From positions 31,099,446 to 31,159,445 of the forward strand of contig CM043969.1 of NCBI GenBank assembly GCA_014529385.2: a stretch of DNA of 60,000 nt. Direction: 5' to 3'. Positions within the stretch are counted from its first letter, which is position 1. The number at the start of each line of letters is the position of its first letter. The stretch is from Adiantum capillus-veneris (Eukaryota; Streptophyta; Polypodiopsida; Polypodiales; Pteridaceae). Below, piece after piece: positions 24,171 to 35,461 of the stretch. Position numbers and translations under genes: made by a program. Under the pieces are notes generated by a model that saw only the letters and a list, made by a program, of their open reading frames with translations, had not been told where the DNA came from and searched no databases.

Positions 24171-24387
24171 CAATGTTCGGGAAAAGTGTGCCTAAGCTTA
24201 GCCTTGAGCCGTTGCAAAATCAAAGTAGCCGGTTGAGGGAAGTGCAAGAAGGAGAAAATTCCGCTTGAAATACATGGAAAATAATGTAATTTTGCAAAAA
24301 CACTGGCTAGTTATGTAAAATTACCGGTTCAGATTTGTCTTGGAGGGATTTTTGTATGTTTGTGAAAATGATTTTTCCCGAACACTG
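24171..24387. mobile_element. hAT-type MITE, copy 3
   Basis: 217 bp. Left flank ATTAGGTG (24163-24170), right flank ATTAGATG (24388-24395): a target duplication with one mismatch. Confidence 0.85.
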
Positions 24388-24530
24388 ATTAGATGTAATG
24401 TATTTTTCTAGCCCGGATAATAGATGTAATTTTTGACTTAGGGCAACTTTTGTGTGCCCTGGTTTGCTTGCCTCTCCTCCTCGGTGGACTTGCTGCATCT
24501 CCTGTGTGAAGCCGTGAAGCAAGGTACACT

Positions 24531-24630
24531 CTCCTCCTCCCCCGCACCCATGCTCCCACAACTTGGTAACCGTCAGCGTGCGCGCTGACGGTTATCGAGC
24601 TGTGGGAGCATGGGTGCGGGGGAGGAGGAG
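24531..24630. repeat. 100-bp hairpin with perfect 30-bp outer arms
   Basis: Arms 24531-24560 and 24601-24630 are exact reverse complements (CTCCTCCTCCCCCGCACCC inward). Inside, 12-bp arms TAACCGTCAGCG (24567-24578 and 24583-24594) close a 4-nt TGCG loop. A foldback of this quality is not explained by any gene here. Confidence 0.9.
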
Positions 24631-24663
24631 GAAAATCAAATGACCACAAACTACTCCTACGTG

Positions 24664-24705
24664 AGCTCCTCAATCGTAAGCGCGCACGCTGACGGTTGAG
24701 GAGCT
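24664..24705. repeat. second, smaller hairpin with the same core
   Basis: Arms AGCTCCTCAA (24664-24673) and TTGAGGAGCT (24696-24705) enclose GCGCGCACGCTGACGG, the inverted core of the larger hairpin 70 bp to the left. Confidence 0.75.
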
Positions 24706-25079
24706 TCAATTTTTGCTTTTTTCTAAGTTATGGTGTCAATTTTCTATGCAGCGGGCAGATTTACGCTTAGCAAAGGAGGCATTTGACAAGAATTTGACAC
24801 GCGTGCGTTCCATATCAGCATTGGCATACGGCCTGGACAGCGTGCAAGATGACACGGTAAGTTGAGCGCAACTTTTTTGAGCTGTTGAAAGCGATGTGCT
24901 ACGAAAACCTGTGCAATTTTTCTGAGATGTTGAAAGCGTTGTGCTGCGCGCATTCTAGGATCGTTTTGTGGGCTGGATTTTCAGCCGCCTTTCTCTCCTT
25001 GCAAGTGCGTTTGTATGAAAAAATTGTGAACTGTTTTGTGGCTAAATCCCTGCTGCAAATGGTGTAATAAATCCCTGCT
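24706..25079. other. no gene recognised
   Basis: Contains a short imperfect duplication (GTTGAAAGCGATGTGCTACG near 24885 and GTTGAAAGCGTTGTGCTGCG near 24929) and two AAATCCCTGCTxCAAATGG units near 25043 and 25070. Nothing else is visible. Confidence 0.4.
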
Positions 25080-25876
25080 ACAAATGGTGTAAAGGGAGAG
25101 AGCCCACATTGGATAAGAACTGGGAGGCTATGGAGGAGGGGAGGTAAGAGGCTAGCTGCCTGCTGAACAGGCCTACCACTGCAGCTCCATGGGGAGGGGG
25201 GTGAAGCTCGTGATGGCCATGAGGCATGGGAGGAGGGGGGAGAAGGGACTGGTTGAGGAGGGGGTTATCTTTCATTAGGGGGTATGTTAAAATAGAGAAG
25301 GTTATGGGGAGGAGGGTGATGATCATGAGGATGATTCTGCAGAAGGCTCAAGGGAGGATGGGGCCTTGTATTAAGGGCATGATCACCAAAAGGAGAGAAG
25401 GGAGAAGGGTGGTGATCAAGGTGGGGATGAGAAAGAAAGCTAGTAGAAGAGGAAGAGGATATCAAATCCGATGGACCCCCTACTCTTTGCCTGCTTGTAA
25501 TCCTCTTGTTTTCCTACATCCCTCGCCGATCGGCACATTCCTCAATGCGCCCCCCTTTGTCCAATATCTCCGGCAGCTCTTGGTGGGATCCCTTCTTATC
25601 CTTGCCAATTGACAACTCTGATGAGAGGATGCTCATCCAAGAGAACCATAGTAAAAAAAAATAATCGTTGTTTTCATATCATGCTACCTACTCGCCGACG
25701 AGCCAAAAACTTTGTAAATGGTCTCGCCAAAAAACTCTGTAATGGTCTCTCCAAACCGTTCAGCAACGGCCCACAGTAGCTTACTTTCACCCTCCCATCC
25801 CCATCTGAATCACCAAAGTTACCACTACCAAACACAGGCTATTCATCCCCCTCTTCATCGGAATCCTCCTCAGGGG

Positions 25877-26027
25877 CCACCTCATTCAGATTGAAGCCTA
25901 ATGGGCGGCTTTGTTTTGTGGCTAAATCCCTTTGTGGTTAAATCCCTTCTTTGTGAACTGTTTTGTGGCTAAATCCCTGCTCCTCGGGCGCCACCTCATT
26001 CAGATTGAAACCTAATGGGCGGCTCTG
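25877..26027. repeat. 110-bp-spaced direct repeat
   Basis: CACCTCATTCAGATTGAA followed by CCTAATGGGCGGCT occurs near 25878 and again near 25990. A TTTTGTGGCTAAATCCCT unit occurs near 25031, 25914 and 25962. Confidence 0.75.
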
Positions 26028-26078
26028 TCTTGCCGCCATGTCGCTCCGTACGTACAAAGCCCTCATGCCGTTGCCATC

Positions 26079-26286
26079 CAGTGTTGTGCCTCAGCTTAGC
26101 CTTGAGCCGGTTGCAAAATCAAAGTAGCCGGTTGAGGGGAGTGCAAGAAGGAGAAAATTCCGCTTGAAATACATGGAAAATAGTGTAATTTTGCAAAAAC
26201 ACTGGCTAGTAATGTAAACTTACTAGTTCAGATTTGTCTTGGAGGGATTTTTGTATGTTTCTGAAAATGATTTTTCCCGAACACTG
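26079..26286. mobile_element. hAT-type MITE, copy 4
   Basis: 208 bp and about as similar to the tandem copies as they are to each other, except for a deletion of about 9 bp after CAGTGTT at the left end. Flanks TTGCCATC (26071-26078) and ATGCCATC (26287-26294) form a target duplication with one mismatch. Confidence 0.85.
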
Positions 26287-26540
26287 ATGCCATCCACATG
26301 AACCACGTGGCTTTGCTCCGCACATGCAAGTTGATGACATGACTGCTGATTGTTATTGGGATTAGTGCTGGTGCTGTTTGTATTGGTATTGCTTAAGCTA
26401 GTGTTGTTTGTGTTATCTGTGTTCATATTATTATGAGGTCTGATGAATCTTGGCCTTCCTCCTAGTTGCTTTGCATCCTGTTCATTTGCACCTAGGATTC
26501 CTGCCTTTATCAACTCCCTATCTTGCATGGCAACCTGCAA

Positions 26541-27042
26541 ATCACTTTACCATGAACCCTCTCATTAAAATAAGCATTGGAGCATCCAAACCTAGTAAGG
26601 CTAATGTTATCACAGCTATGACATTAGCAGTTTGAAGGCTTGTTTTTTTTATTATTGCTTTCTCCTTCTTCGCTGTTGGTCATGTCCGACGTTGTTGGTT
26701 TTTTGTGTAATTACATTAGAAATTTGGACTTGATTCATAGCTGGAGCGTCCTCACTTGCGGTTGCAGCTAGAGGATACAACATTGAGCACTGCAGCGAAC
26801 AAATCCGATGAGCGGGCAACAAATTTGGAGATCGGCATCTGGAGCAAATTTGGTACACTCTAACAAGTTCACACAAATTTAGGCCGGAGCTTTTCAAATG
26901 AAATGGAAGTTGAATTAAATGTGTGTTATTATGGTGTTTGGCATGAAATGTAGCAGCATTAACAAGTGGTGCAGATTGTAGCCATTGTTTGAATGATGAT
27001 GATGTATAATGCTTTTTCAAATCTTTATTGATGTAGACATTT
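26541..27042. other. intergenic stretch between remnant and gene H
   Basis: A minus-strand open stretch (27125-26652, beginning MEEPDLKVMHGE) overlaps the start of gene H. It could be the first exon of the minus-strand remnant or chance. No regulatory motif can be assigned with confidence. Confidence 0.3.
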
Positions 27043-29661
27043 ATGGCTCCCAAAAGACGAGGCAGCAAGTCAATCAAGAGAACGTTTAATTCTCCATGCA
27101 TGACCTTGAGATCTGGTTCTTCCAAGAGAAGGCATCCAATCGATCAAGAGGTTCCTTCTCATGCAGTTGCTACTCGTAGTCCTCATTTCAAATGATGGGA
27201 AAAGAGACGTAGAAAATGCATATTTGTTGATGATGAATCTACCGTGGAGGAAGGTTCTAACCATTTGGAGAGTGGGGATGATGTAAAAGAAGACGAGTCT
27301 CGAGAGCTGACAGTGAAGGTTGAAACAGGTGAGGATGTTGAAGATGAAGATTTAACAGAGTCTGATGGGATAGGTGAGGATGATGTGGCCCAACATTCTC
27401 GACACTTGGGAAAAAAAATCCCGTTGGGGATTATGAAGGATGTGTTAAGTCAATTTTACTTAAAACGAAGAAGCAACCCTCCACTTATACCTCTATGTTG
27501 TTTGGTTGCTCATGAGGCTGTTCGAGTGGCTACAGATTCTGCATCTTGGTTGATTCCTAGTTTTGACAATGTTGCTTACTTAGATACATGGGATCTTTTT
27601 TGGTGTCGGTGAAAGATTCCTTTGGCTCTTACATGCCTGTGACTCCTCTTGTGGAAGGTAGTTGGGATCCTATTTGGCAAGCTAAGAGTGTTTCATTTGA
27701 TAATCATCTCAATAAGGAGTGGCAAGAGCTTCGAGGGCGCCTATTTTTGGTATCGGATGGCAACCATCGGCTGAAAACGTGGATGCGTTGCATAAAACAA
27801 GGTAAGAATTAACATCGATGCACTAATTTTTTGTTAGATTTAGCTGTACCTTATTTTTTGGATAATTTGGTGTTCTTTTGTCAAGTATGGCATGATAATG
27901 AGGAATATCATGTGAGTGTGAGATGCCAATTTTTGGAAGTAGAAAAAAAAGAGGCCGAACTATTACTTGCTCTTGACACCACTAATGTGTAAGTTGTAAA
28001 TTTGTGGTCTTTTTGTATTTCTAAATTAATCTCGCTTTGAACTATTATTTTTCATTTGTTTATATATTTATTGTAGCATTTCACGATCAACAGTGAAACC
28101 AAATCTTGGGCATGAGATATACATGTTCCAAAAATTTGGTATCGCCAATAAAGAGAGAATTCTTGCACGTCTCACTCAAGAGGACAGGAAGTGGGCTAAG
28201 ATAGAGATGACAGTTGAGAGTAGATTATATCAAGGAGTTCCTCCTTGGTATAATTCTCCTTGTGTGTTGATTTCTCAACTATTTTGGAAGGTGAATTGTT
28301 GAATTGAGTATTAACTATATACATTTTTTAAGATTGTTTACGATTCATTCATTGAATGTAGTTGTGGTTATGTAGGATGATTTTAATGCATTTATTTCAA
28401 AGGAAACTGCAAAATTGAAAGCTCTTGGATTAGATAAGGTGGAGTTTGAAAGGCAATTGCAAAAGGAAACTAAACAAGAAGAAGCTCGATTGAAGGATAG
28501 AGGTTATAAGTTTTTGACAATTGCCAATCCAGTTCATGGAGAGGAATTTTTTGAGTTTCTCTTTGATGTAAAGTGGGATGATCCATCCATGGTAAAAATT
28601 ACATGAGACAAGTTAAATGCTTTGTGCTCCTCAAAACTACCTTCTGAAAGGTATCACACTTTTCAATACTTTTTTACTAGTTTTTTGTTTATGTTTTTAA
28701 ATTATAATGAAAATAGTGACATTAAAAGAGAGTTAAATTTCTCAGAGCGAAAAATTTCTACATGAATGGTATATGAATATACTTATATAAGATGGTGTTT
28801 ATGTTTTTGATATATTTTGGTCTTCAATGAAGGAAAAAATATATATTGGAGATGATGAGTCTTACAAAGGCCAAAGATCCAGTCTTTTCCCACTTTGGTG
28901 ATGTGAAGCACTTTAGGGCTTACACTAAAAAAGAAGTTTATTGGGCTCACATGCATGATGAAGCTTTGTTGATAATAAGAAGGTTGGAGGTTGAAGAGTT
29001 CAAATTGCCAGATGGATTTGAAGCTTTTTTCAAGGTTGTTTTCTTAACCGGTCACTTTTTTCTAATAAACGTGGATTTTATTGCATTATTTTATGATTTG
29101 AATGACTACCATAGGTGCAATTAAGAAATCATGGCTTGCAAGCTTTTCCTCAACTTTTAGGAGATATTAAAAGTGCAGGGGACTCCTCCAAAATGCCTGA
29201 GCTACAAGAGTCTTGTAAAAGGATTTTATACAGGTGAAATTTCATGTACCAACAATGTCTTTGGCTCTTATTGAAATTATTTTGCTCAAGAGATTAAATG
29301 TTGTTATGGTGTAGATGGCTGTGTGAATGTGTTTTAAACGGTACACTTGCTACTATGCCTATGGTTACTGAAAATTGGTCAAAGCTAGAGGATGAAAATA
29401 CCATGTATCCCGGTTCTATGGTAGAGAAGGGTATTTCTATGTGGGAGTGTAGAATTTGCCCATGGTGGTTGGACTACCCTTTGGGGGTGATCCCAAAGCA
29501 AGAACTAGACTTACATGCAGTAAGTATAACACTTTTTCTTTTTACATCAAGTTTATTCTCATATTCAATTTTTTTATTCTCATATTATTACATTCTTCTA
29601 TTATAATATTCAATTTTCCTATTATCATTCAAGTCCACCAGTCTTGAACTCATTAGCATTT

Positions 29662-29663
<2 letters not shown>

Positions 29664-29699
<36 letters not shown>
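29664..29699 (+). repeat. (TC)n microsatellite
   Basis: About 18 CT dinucleotides in what appears to be an intron of gene H. Confidence 0.95.
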
Positions 29700-29701
<2 letters not shown>

Positions 29702-29810
29702 GAATGAAAAAATGCACAAGAAAGTATGTTCTAGTTTTTTATAAATGACTTGAGTTTGTAAATGCTAAATTAATTTTCATTATATCATTAAAATTTTCTT
29801 GTGGTAGAGT

Positions 29811-30569
29811 TTTTGGAAGAGAATAAAGACAAAGATAAAAACCAATCTACTTCTTTAGAGCACTTAGAAGACATGGATCACAATCATGACCTGGCCATGG
29901 ATGGGGGCTCACAAAGAACACAAGAAAGAAATCACTCACTACCTCTTCAAAGAGAGCACCATAATCATGCGAGTGGGTCAAACATGGGTGAACACAACAA
30001 AACAACCTATCCATTAGGAGGGCTAAAGATTGACATGCCTAAAGAAAGCAATGAAAAAAGCATTTTTGGAAGAGAATAAAGACAAAGATAAAAACCAATC
30101 TACTTCTTTAGAGCACTTAGAAGACATGGATCACAATCATGACTTGGCCATGGATGGGGGCTCACAAAGAACACAAGAAAGAAATCACTCACTACCTCTT
30201 CAAAGAGAGCACCATAATCATGCGAGTGGGTCAAACATGGGTGAACACAACAAAACAACCTATCCATTAGGAGGGCTAAAGATTGACATGCTTAAAGAAA
30301 GCAATGAAAAAAGCATTTTTGGAAGAGAATAAAGACAAAGATAAAAACCAATCTACTTCTTTAGAGCACTTAGAAGACATGGATCACAATCATGACTTGG
30401 CCATGGATGGGGGCTCACAAAGAACACAAGAAAGAAATCACTCACTACCTCTTCAAAGAGAGCACCATAATCATGCGAGTGGGTCAAACATGGGTGAACA
30501 CAACAAAACAACCTATCCATTAGGAGGGCTAAAGATTGACATGCCTAAAGAAAGCAATGAAAAAAGCAT
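29811..30569 (+). repeat. 253-bp exon segment in three near-identical tandem copies
   Basis: Copies at 29811-30063, 30064-30316 and 30317-30569 start TTTTGGAAGAGAATAAAG. Only two substitutions are seen by eye (CC/CT near 29891, and CCT/CTT near 30291). 253 is not a multiple of three, so each copy runs into a stop just inside the next, in the sequence FGRE then stop. Confidence 0.95.
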
Positions 30570-31399
30570 TTCAATAGTGGTTGAGTCAATCATGGAGCGA
30601 CCAAATTCATCAAGGCAACCAACCTCATGGAATACCGGTAAGTTTCTACTATTTAAATATTTATTTTTTGATAGTGCAAAACAATTCTAGATTACTTGTA
30701 ATTAAGATAAATTTTTAATGAAAAATTGTAGGCTTTCAATTTTTGATTGTGGTAGATGCTCTTCTAGTTGATATGGCTAATGTTGATGATTTTGCCATTC
30801 AAAGTAAAAGAAAGGTTTTGTGGCTTGTGTTATCAACATCAATAGAATGTTCAAGGTGGATGGTGTACTAAGCAACAAACGTTTTGTGTGTAGCATTAAA
30901 AAAAATTTGAGCACTCAAAGTCTTGGCTTGTATCACCATTGTGAAGTACCTTGTCATGAGGTGTTTCGTCTTATCTTTGCCGATTTCCCTACTTCTTTGT
31001 TGGTGGATGGTTTAGGCCCAATTCGAGTAGGTTACTCAAAGTTTTTGGTTATGCTTTTTGTTTTGATCCATATCACTTGAGAAACTCATTCTAAACATCT
31101 TTTCAAAGGTGGATTAAGCAAAAAAATTCCACAATGGAATATATTTTTGCCTTCTCTTGTGCAAGGTGTGATGGATGTAGCAGAACCTTTCTTGGCAGAT
31201 GAAGGCTTTTTCGTGACTCTATGTCTTGCACAACATATTGGAGAGATTATTACCCATGCTATAAAGACTGAGTTACGACTTCATCGCACATGGACTCTCA
31301 TGTGTAATGGGGGATATAGACACCCAGATACCCTAGAGGAGGTGAATCAAAATACCATGTTGTTGTGAAAGATTGCATTATTAACTTGATTTTGATTGT

Positions 31400-34300
31400 G
31401 AAACCACAACTACTCCTTGGCTTTACTTATTACAAGATGTCATCATGACATGTATTGTTCTAGACCAGTCCTCTGAGGCTTGTTTGCCTCCAATCATGTG
31501 TATCGTCACTCTGCTGTCTTGTATGATTTCACAAAAACTTGCCTCAGCCAGATCCCCCTCAAACATGCGGCGGTTCCTTGCTTGCCAAATATGGTGAAAG
31601 AAGTAGTACATGATTACTTGAGTATAGACAAGAAGAACAGGACTTCCCAACCTGTTACTACCAAAGAATAGATCAGTCTTGAAGAACTTAATTTGCCATG
31701 TCCTTTGAATCCACTTGCATATTTTTCCAACCCTGCCACTGATTGACTAGCATCCAATGAAAAGGTGGGCAAGGTCTTCAGTAGCTATTCTGCACCCTAA
31801 GCAATGAGCGGACCCGATCCCTCTTTCTTGTATCTTTACGCCCGTTCCTAGAGCATGCCACATCACTTTCCATAGAAATGTCTTCATAAACTAAGGCCAC
31901 CTTGGCTTCCAAATGTTCTCCATGACTCTCTCCCACCATTTTTCCGTCCAATGCCTCTTCCATAATTTGTTGAGGGGGACTACACCAATTAGCCTTGTGC
32001 ATTAACGCATGGTAAATGCCTTTAGAATGTGATTTCCAATAGGGGCTACTCCCGGGCCGTTTCCAAGCGTCCCATTCAAAGTTGGATTCACAAACTGGCA
32101 TAACCACCTTATCAAGCTCTTTCATCACCCTGTAGACTAGTAAGATCTCAAAGCCATTACATTGAAATTGGATGGCTAAGGAGTCAGCAATTTTCCAGCA
32201 TTTACTGTTGCCATCCCAGAATTGCTCTAGTCAAAGGAGCCCCTTATTATTCACATTCCTGGCCATTTCTATCCAATAGGGGCTTTGTGGTGGCCCTAAT
32301 ATTTTAGAGATCCAAGGGGACCAGTACAAAATCGAGTTCTTAAAGTATCTGGTTGCTTCTCCCCATTCCAAAACCTCAACTACTCTTTTGCACTTCCTCA
32401 TCAGTTTCCCTGAGACTCCACCAGATCTAAGATAAGACCACTTCGGGGCGAGAAGTTTGTCATGCATCACAACCCCCTTCCACTTTCCCCCTTTTGATCC
32501 TAGTTTTACTGCATCAAGCATTTCCTTGGTCATGATAGCCCAAGCTTGGTCCTGTTTAGCCAAATGAGACCAAAAATTTGGCACAAAGGGCCGTAGCATG
32601 GGATACAGGGTCAACAATGTGAAACCCTCCTTGGTCTACCGGGCGAGTAACTACCTCCCATCTAGCCCACTGCCATGGCCATGAGGTTTTCGTATTGTTC
32701 TTCCAAAGAAACATTTTCACTGGTTTTAAGAATTCTTTCTAGTTACACTTAGCCATCTTGAGCATGGGGCTGAGGAAAGCAATATATGGGATCATAAAAG
32801 AATTAATCACTCTAATCGGCTTTGGAAGTGGAGGAGAACAAACTCCCATCTTCTCATTTTTTAGCTTATTTTTTCAAGGACCCATTGAAATCTTTGCTTG
32901 TAGGTTACGTCCATCCCTACGGGGCTTCCAGGTGTCTGAATACACTCCCTTTTGAGATAATCTCTCCTATCCAGACTGGAGGGTCAAAAGAGTCGTTCTC
33001 CGATAGGGAGATAAGTCTTGACTTCTCTATATTGCACTTGGATCCTAAGGCCATGGCAAATGTTTGCACAATCTCCAGAGCTCTCCTGACAACTTGAGGG
33101 CATGCCTTCAAGAATAGGAGAGAATCTTCTGTGACCATTTTGGCCAGTAGCTGGTTGTTGCGCGGTAATGCCAGACCTTGAATCTCTCCCCGCGCAGCAC
33201 TCGCTTCGAGCATCGTAATGAGAGAATGAGACCCCATGGAAAAAAGCAAGGGAGGCAGGGGACATCCTTGCTTAATGGACCTTTTAACCTCAAAGAGCCC
33301 ACAATTGTTTCATTAAACAGGAGCTCTGATTGGCTGCCAATACCTAGTGTGCATATGAGGCGACAAAGGCGAGGCCCAAAGCCCAGAGCTCCCATGACTT
33401 CTTCGACTATTCTATTATATCAAGGCTTTGTCGAGGTCCAGCTGTAGGAAGATTCACTCTTGCTTGGAGAAGGATACATACTCTATTCCTACCATTGCTA
33501 CCAAGTTATTGTCATATATAGATCTCCCTTTAATGAACCCGTGTTGATGGGGAGAGATGATCCGACTCAGGAGGGGGGAAAGTGTAAGAGCTATCACCTT
33601 GGAAATAATTTTGTATGCTACTAACATCATCGTAATGGGAAGCCAATGTTTAAGTTGAGAGCAACAGATCTATTTAGGGATGGACTTGATAATCCCTCTC
33701 TTAGCACTTGCATCCAACGACTCTTCGAAAACAACTTGATTGGCCATCCGTATGACTGGACCCTTGAGATCATCCCAAAATTCCCTGAAGAATTCAACCG
33801 TCAGTCCATCCCAACCGGGGGACTTTTCATTGCCAAGAGCTTTTAGTGCCGTTGAACATTCCTCCTCAAAGAAGGCCACTTCCATGAGGTTGGCTTCCTC
33901 CTAGGGAACCTTCTTTTCAACACTCCCAAGTAAAGACGCTTGAGCTTCTTCCACTTCCTAAGATTAAGTCTCTCGCTGGCTAATAATCTGGCTGAGATAA
34001 TTGAGCATAAATCCAGCCATCTCATCTTGGTTTTGAATTTTATTCCCTTTCTCATCATCGAGCACTTGCACGTGGCCTCCACTCTTCCTCACTTTCAGAG
34101 CCCTAAAAAAATGTGCTTGGTTAGAAGGCTCTGGTTGAAGGAAAGTTTCCCTAGAGAGCAATCTCACCTTCTTGATTTCCTCTAGTTTTTCGTTGGCTAG
34201 GTGAGATTTAGTTTCAAGCCATCGCTTGTGCTCATCCTCGGTAACCAGTCCGACAGCCTTCCTAGAGGCTAATTGTGCTACCTCCTCTCTGATATGTGCC

Positions 34301-35461
34301 TCATTGGATTTTTTTAACCCGAGGACCCAAAGTTTTGTTAGCCTTTTGTACACTCCGAACATATAGATTCCAATCACTAGGTCTATTCATCCCCACATCT
34401 TTCTTGAGCTTTCCCAAACGACTCCTCTTACTCACTCTCTTTGAGCACACACATACGTCGTTGGTTCGAGGGGGCACATACTTTCACACTACCGACACCA
34501 CACAACACGAACGAGGGCGAGAGAAAGAGAAAGGGGGAAGGGGAAATCAACACTTGATAGGGGAAAAGTGGGTTGATCTTGCTTCAAAAAAAATTGAGTA
34601 CAACATTCAAAGCACCATGACCATGGATATTTCCCGAAAAAGAACTCTTTCACTACCCACGCACAACCCTCTCTGTGTAGGGGGCTCCCAAGAAACTCGT
34701 CGCTATTGGACAGACACTTCCCTCAATCCGGAACCACCAATCGACTCTTCAACTGCAATCATCCTTCTCCATTCGCCCCTAAGAGGAATCACCTTGGCGA
34801 ACTTTTTGGCTCTTTCTCTTCCAAACTGCTACACGGTGCTCCATCATCTGATGGAGCTTCGACGATTTCCCTCGTGCCTCTTTGACCACCGCTTGCACGG
34901 GTTGCTTCCTCTTTGGTAGCCTTTGTTGTCCCCTTCTTCTGCCAAAACTCCTCACTTCTTTCAAGCCTCTTTATAGACAATGCATGCCGGCCTCGATCGC
35001 CGAGCGCACGAATCTTCTTCCTCTTCCAATTCCTCCTCTTCCACCCAAGCCCAAGGAGCAAAAGAGAAAAACTTCGTTTCGTTAAACGTCGTCCCATCTG
35101 CTTTTTTCTTTTTCACCTCTTTTTCCAAACTTACTAAAAAAAACTCCCCCTGCAGTAACACCGGCTCTAGTGGTCCTTTAACTGTTTTTTTGTTCTCGCT
35201 AAAGCATCCGTTTTCTTTTACTTGGCCTTGAAGTTCATCACCTTTTTTCCCCTTGAGTCCATCCACCCCTTTTCCTTTCCTTTTCAATTCACAACCAAAG
35301 TGGTTTCTTAATCCTTATTTCCCATGCAATCATTGAACAGGTGTCGAATATCTTGAACCCCTTTCTTGCCAAGCTACACCCCGACCAACTCCAAACCTAA
35401 AAAATTGTCACCTTTTATCAATTCACACCCTCGAACATCAAGTTGCAAAACTGGGAAAAAA
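31400..35461 (-). mobile_element. dead L1-like LINE (non-LTR retrotransposon)
   Basis: Minus-strand sense begins with an ORF1-like tail near 35450 (GDNFLGLELVGV) and a Lys-rich region (35287-34790). A pre-RT helix-rich part (34377-33964) and reverse transcriptase blocks follow: KSPGWDGLTVEFFREFW (about 33836-33786), GFIKGRS (about 33545), LQLDLDKA, QGCPLPPLLFS (about 33270) and a degraded active-site strand (VTEDSLLF in place of FADD). The C-terminal region with a zf-RVT-like tail runs to about 31423. The endonuclease domain is missing between ORF1 and RT. Numerous stops show it is inactive. A poly-A tail is not evident at the left end, so that border is approximate. Confidence 0.7.

Larger units (their letters stand above)
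23482..24387. repeat. 345-bp tandem array of three MITEs with two spacers
   Basis: MITE-spacer-MITE-spacer-MITE with periods 344 and 345 bp. The spacer begins TGAGTAGG and ends ATTAGGTG each time. Units are nearly identical. Confidence 0.9.
25080..26540 (-). pseudogene. unrecognised decayed coding remnant with a MITE inserted
   Basis: Read on the minus strand, coding sense begins near 26540 with a GRPRFIRPHNN segment and an Asn/Thr/Ser-rich stretch. It is cut by MITE copy 4 (26286-26079) and resumes at once with DGNGMRALY, then an acidic part (FNLNEVAPEEDSDEEG) that is duplicated. Farther on come [17 protein letters not shown] and a His/Pro/Ser-rich tail to about 25080. There are several stops. 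I know no family for it; a transposon-associated regulatory or DNA-binding protein is possible. Continuous sense across the MITE is the best argument that this was once coding. Confidence 0.35.
27043..31368 (+). pseudogene. multi-exon gene H: ParB-like motif and possible methyltransferase-like tail, dead
   Basis: Starts at ATG 27043 with a basic, NLS-like N terminus (MAPKRRGSKS), then an acidic stretch and a conserved-looking domain containing SDGNHRLKTW (27753-27782), which resembles the DG.HR signature of ParB/Srx-fold proteins. Exon sense follows at about 27043-27801, 27884-27985, 28077-28290, 28376-28591, 28850-29031, 29115-29233, 29314-29519, 29808-30637 and 30732-31368, mostly with clean GT-AG borders. 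Near 30979 IFADFPTSLLVDGLG stands where an N6-methyltransferase would have DPPY; FLADEGFFVTLC follows. TGA at 27193, a T-run frameshift near 27595, a shift near 30818, a stop at 31078 and an exon triplication disable it. Both function readings are inference. Confidence 0.5.

Noticed and set aside
25226-25612. 128-codon plus-strand frame
   Set aside because: Arg/Gly/Met-biased and without motif; the opposite strand carries more coherent sense.
29811-30569. CRISPR-like direct repeat array
   Set aside because: The repeats are 253 bp, contiguous and without spacers; they are a tandem exon duplication in a plant genome.
18821-31400. A complete MULE transposon enclosing both the transposase and gene H
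   Set aside because: No terminal inverted repeats or 9-bp duplications could be identified by eye at either side, so it is kept only as a hypothesis.
34296-34919. 207-codon plus-strand frame
   Set aside because: Antisense to LINE sequence; composition and lack of any domain mark it as a shadow.
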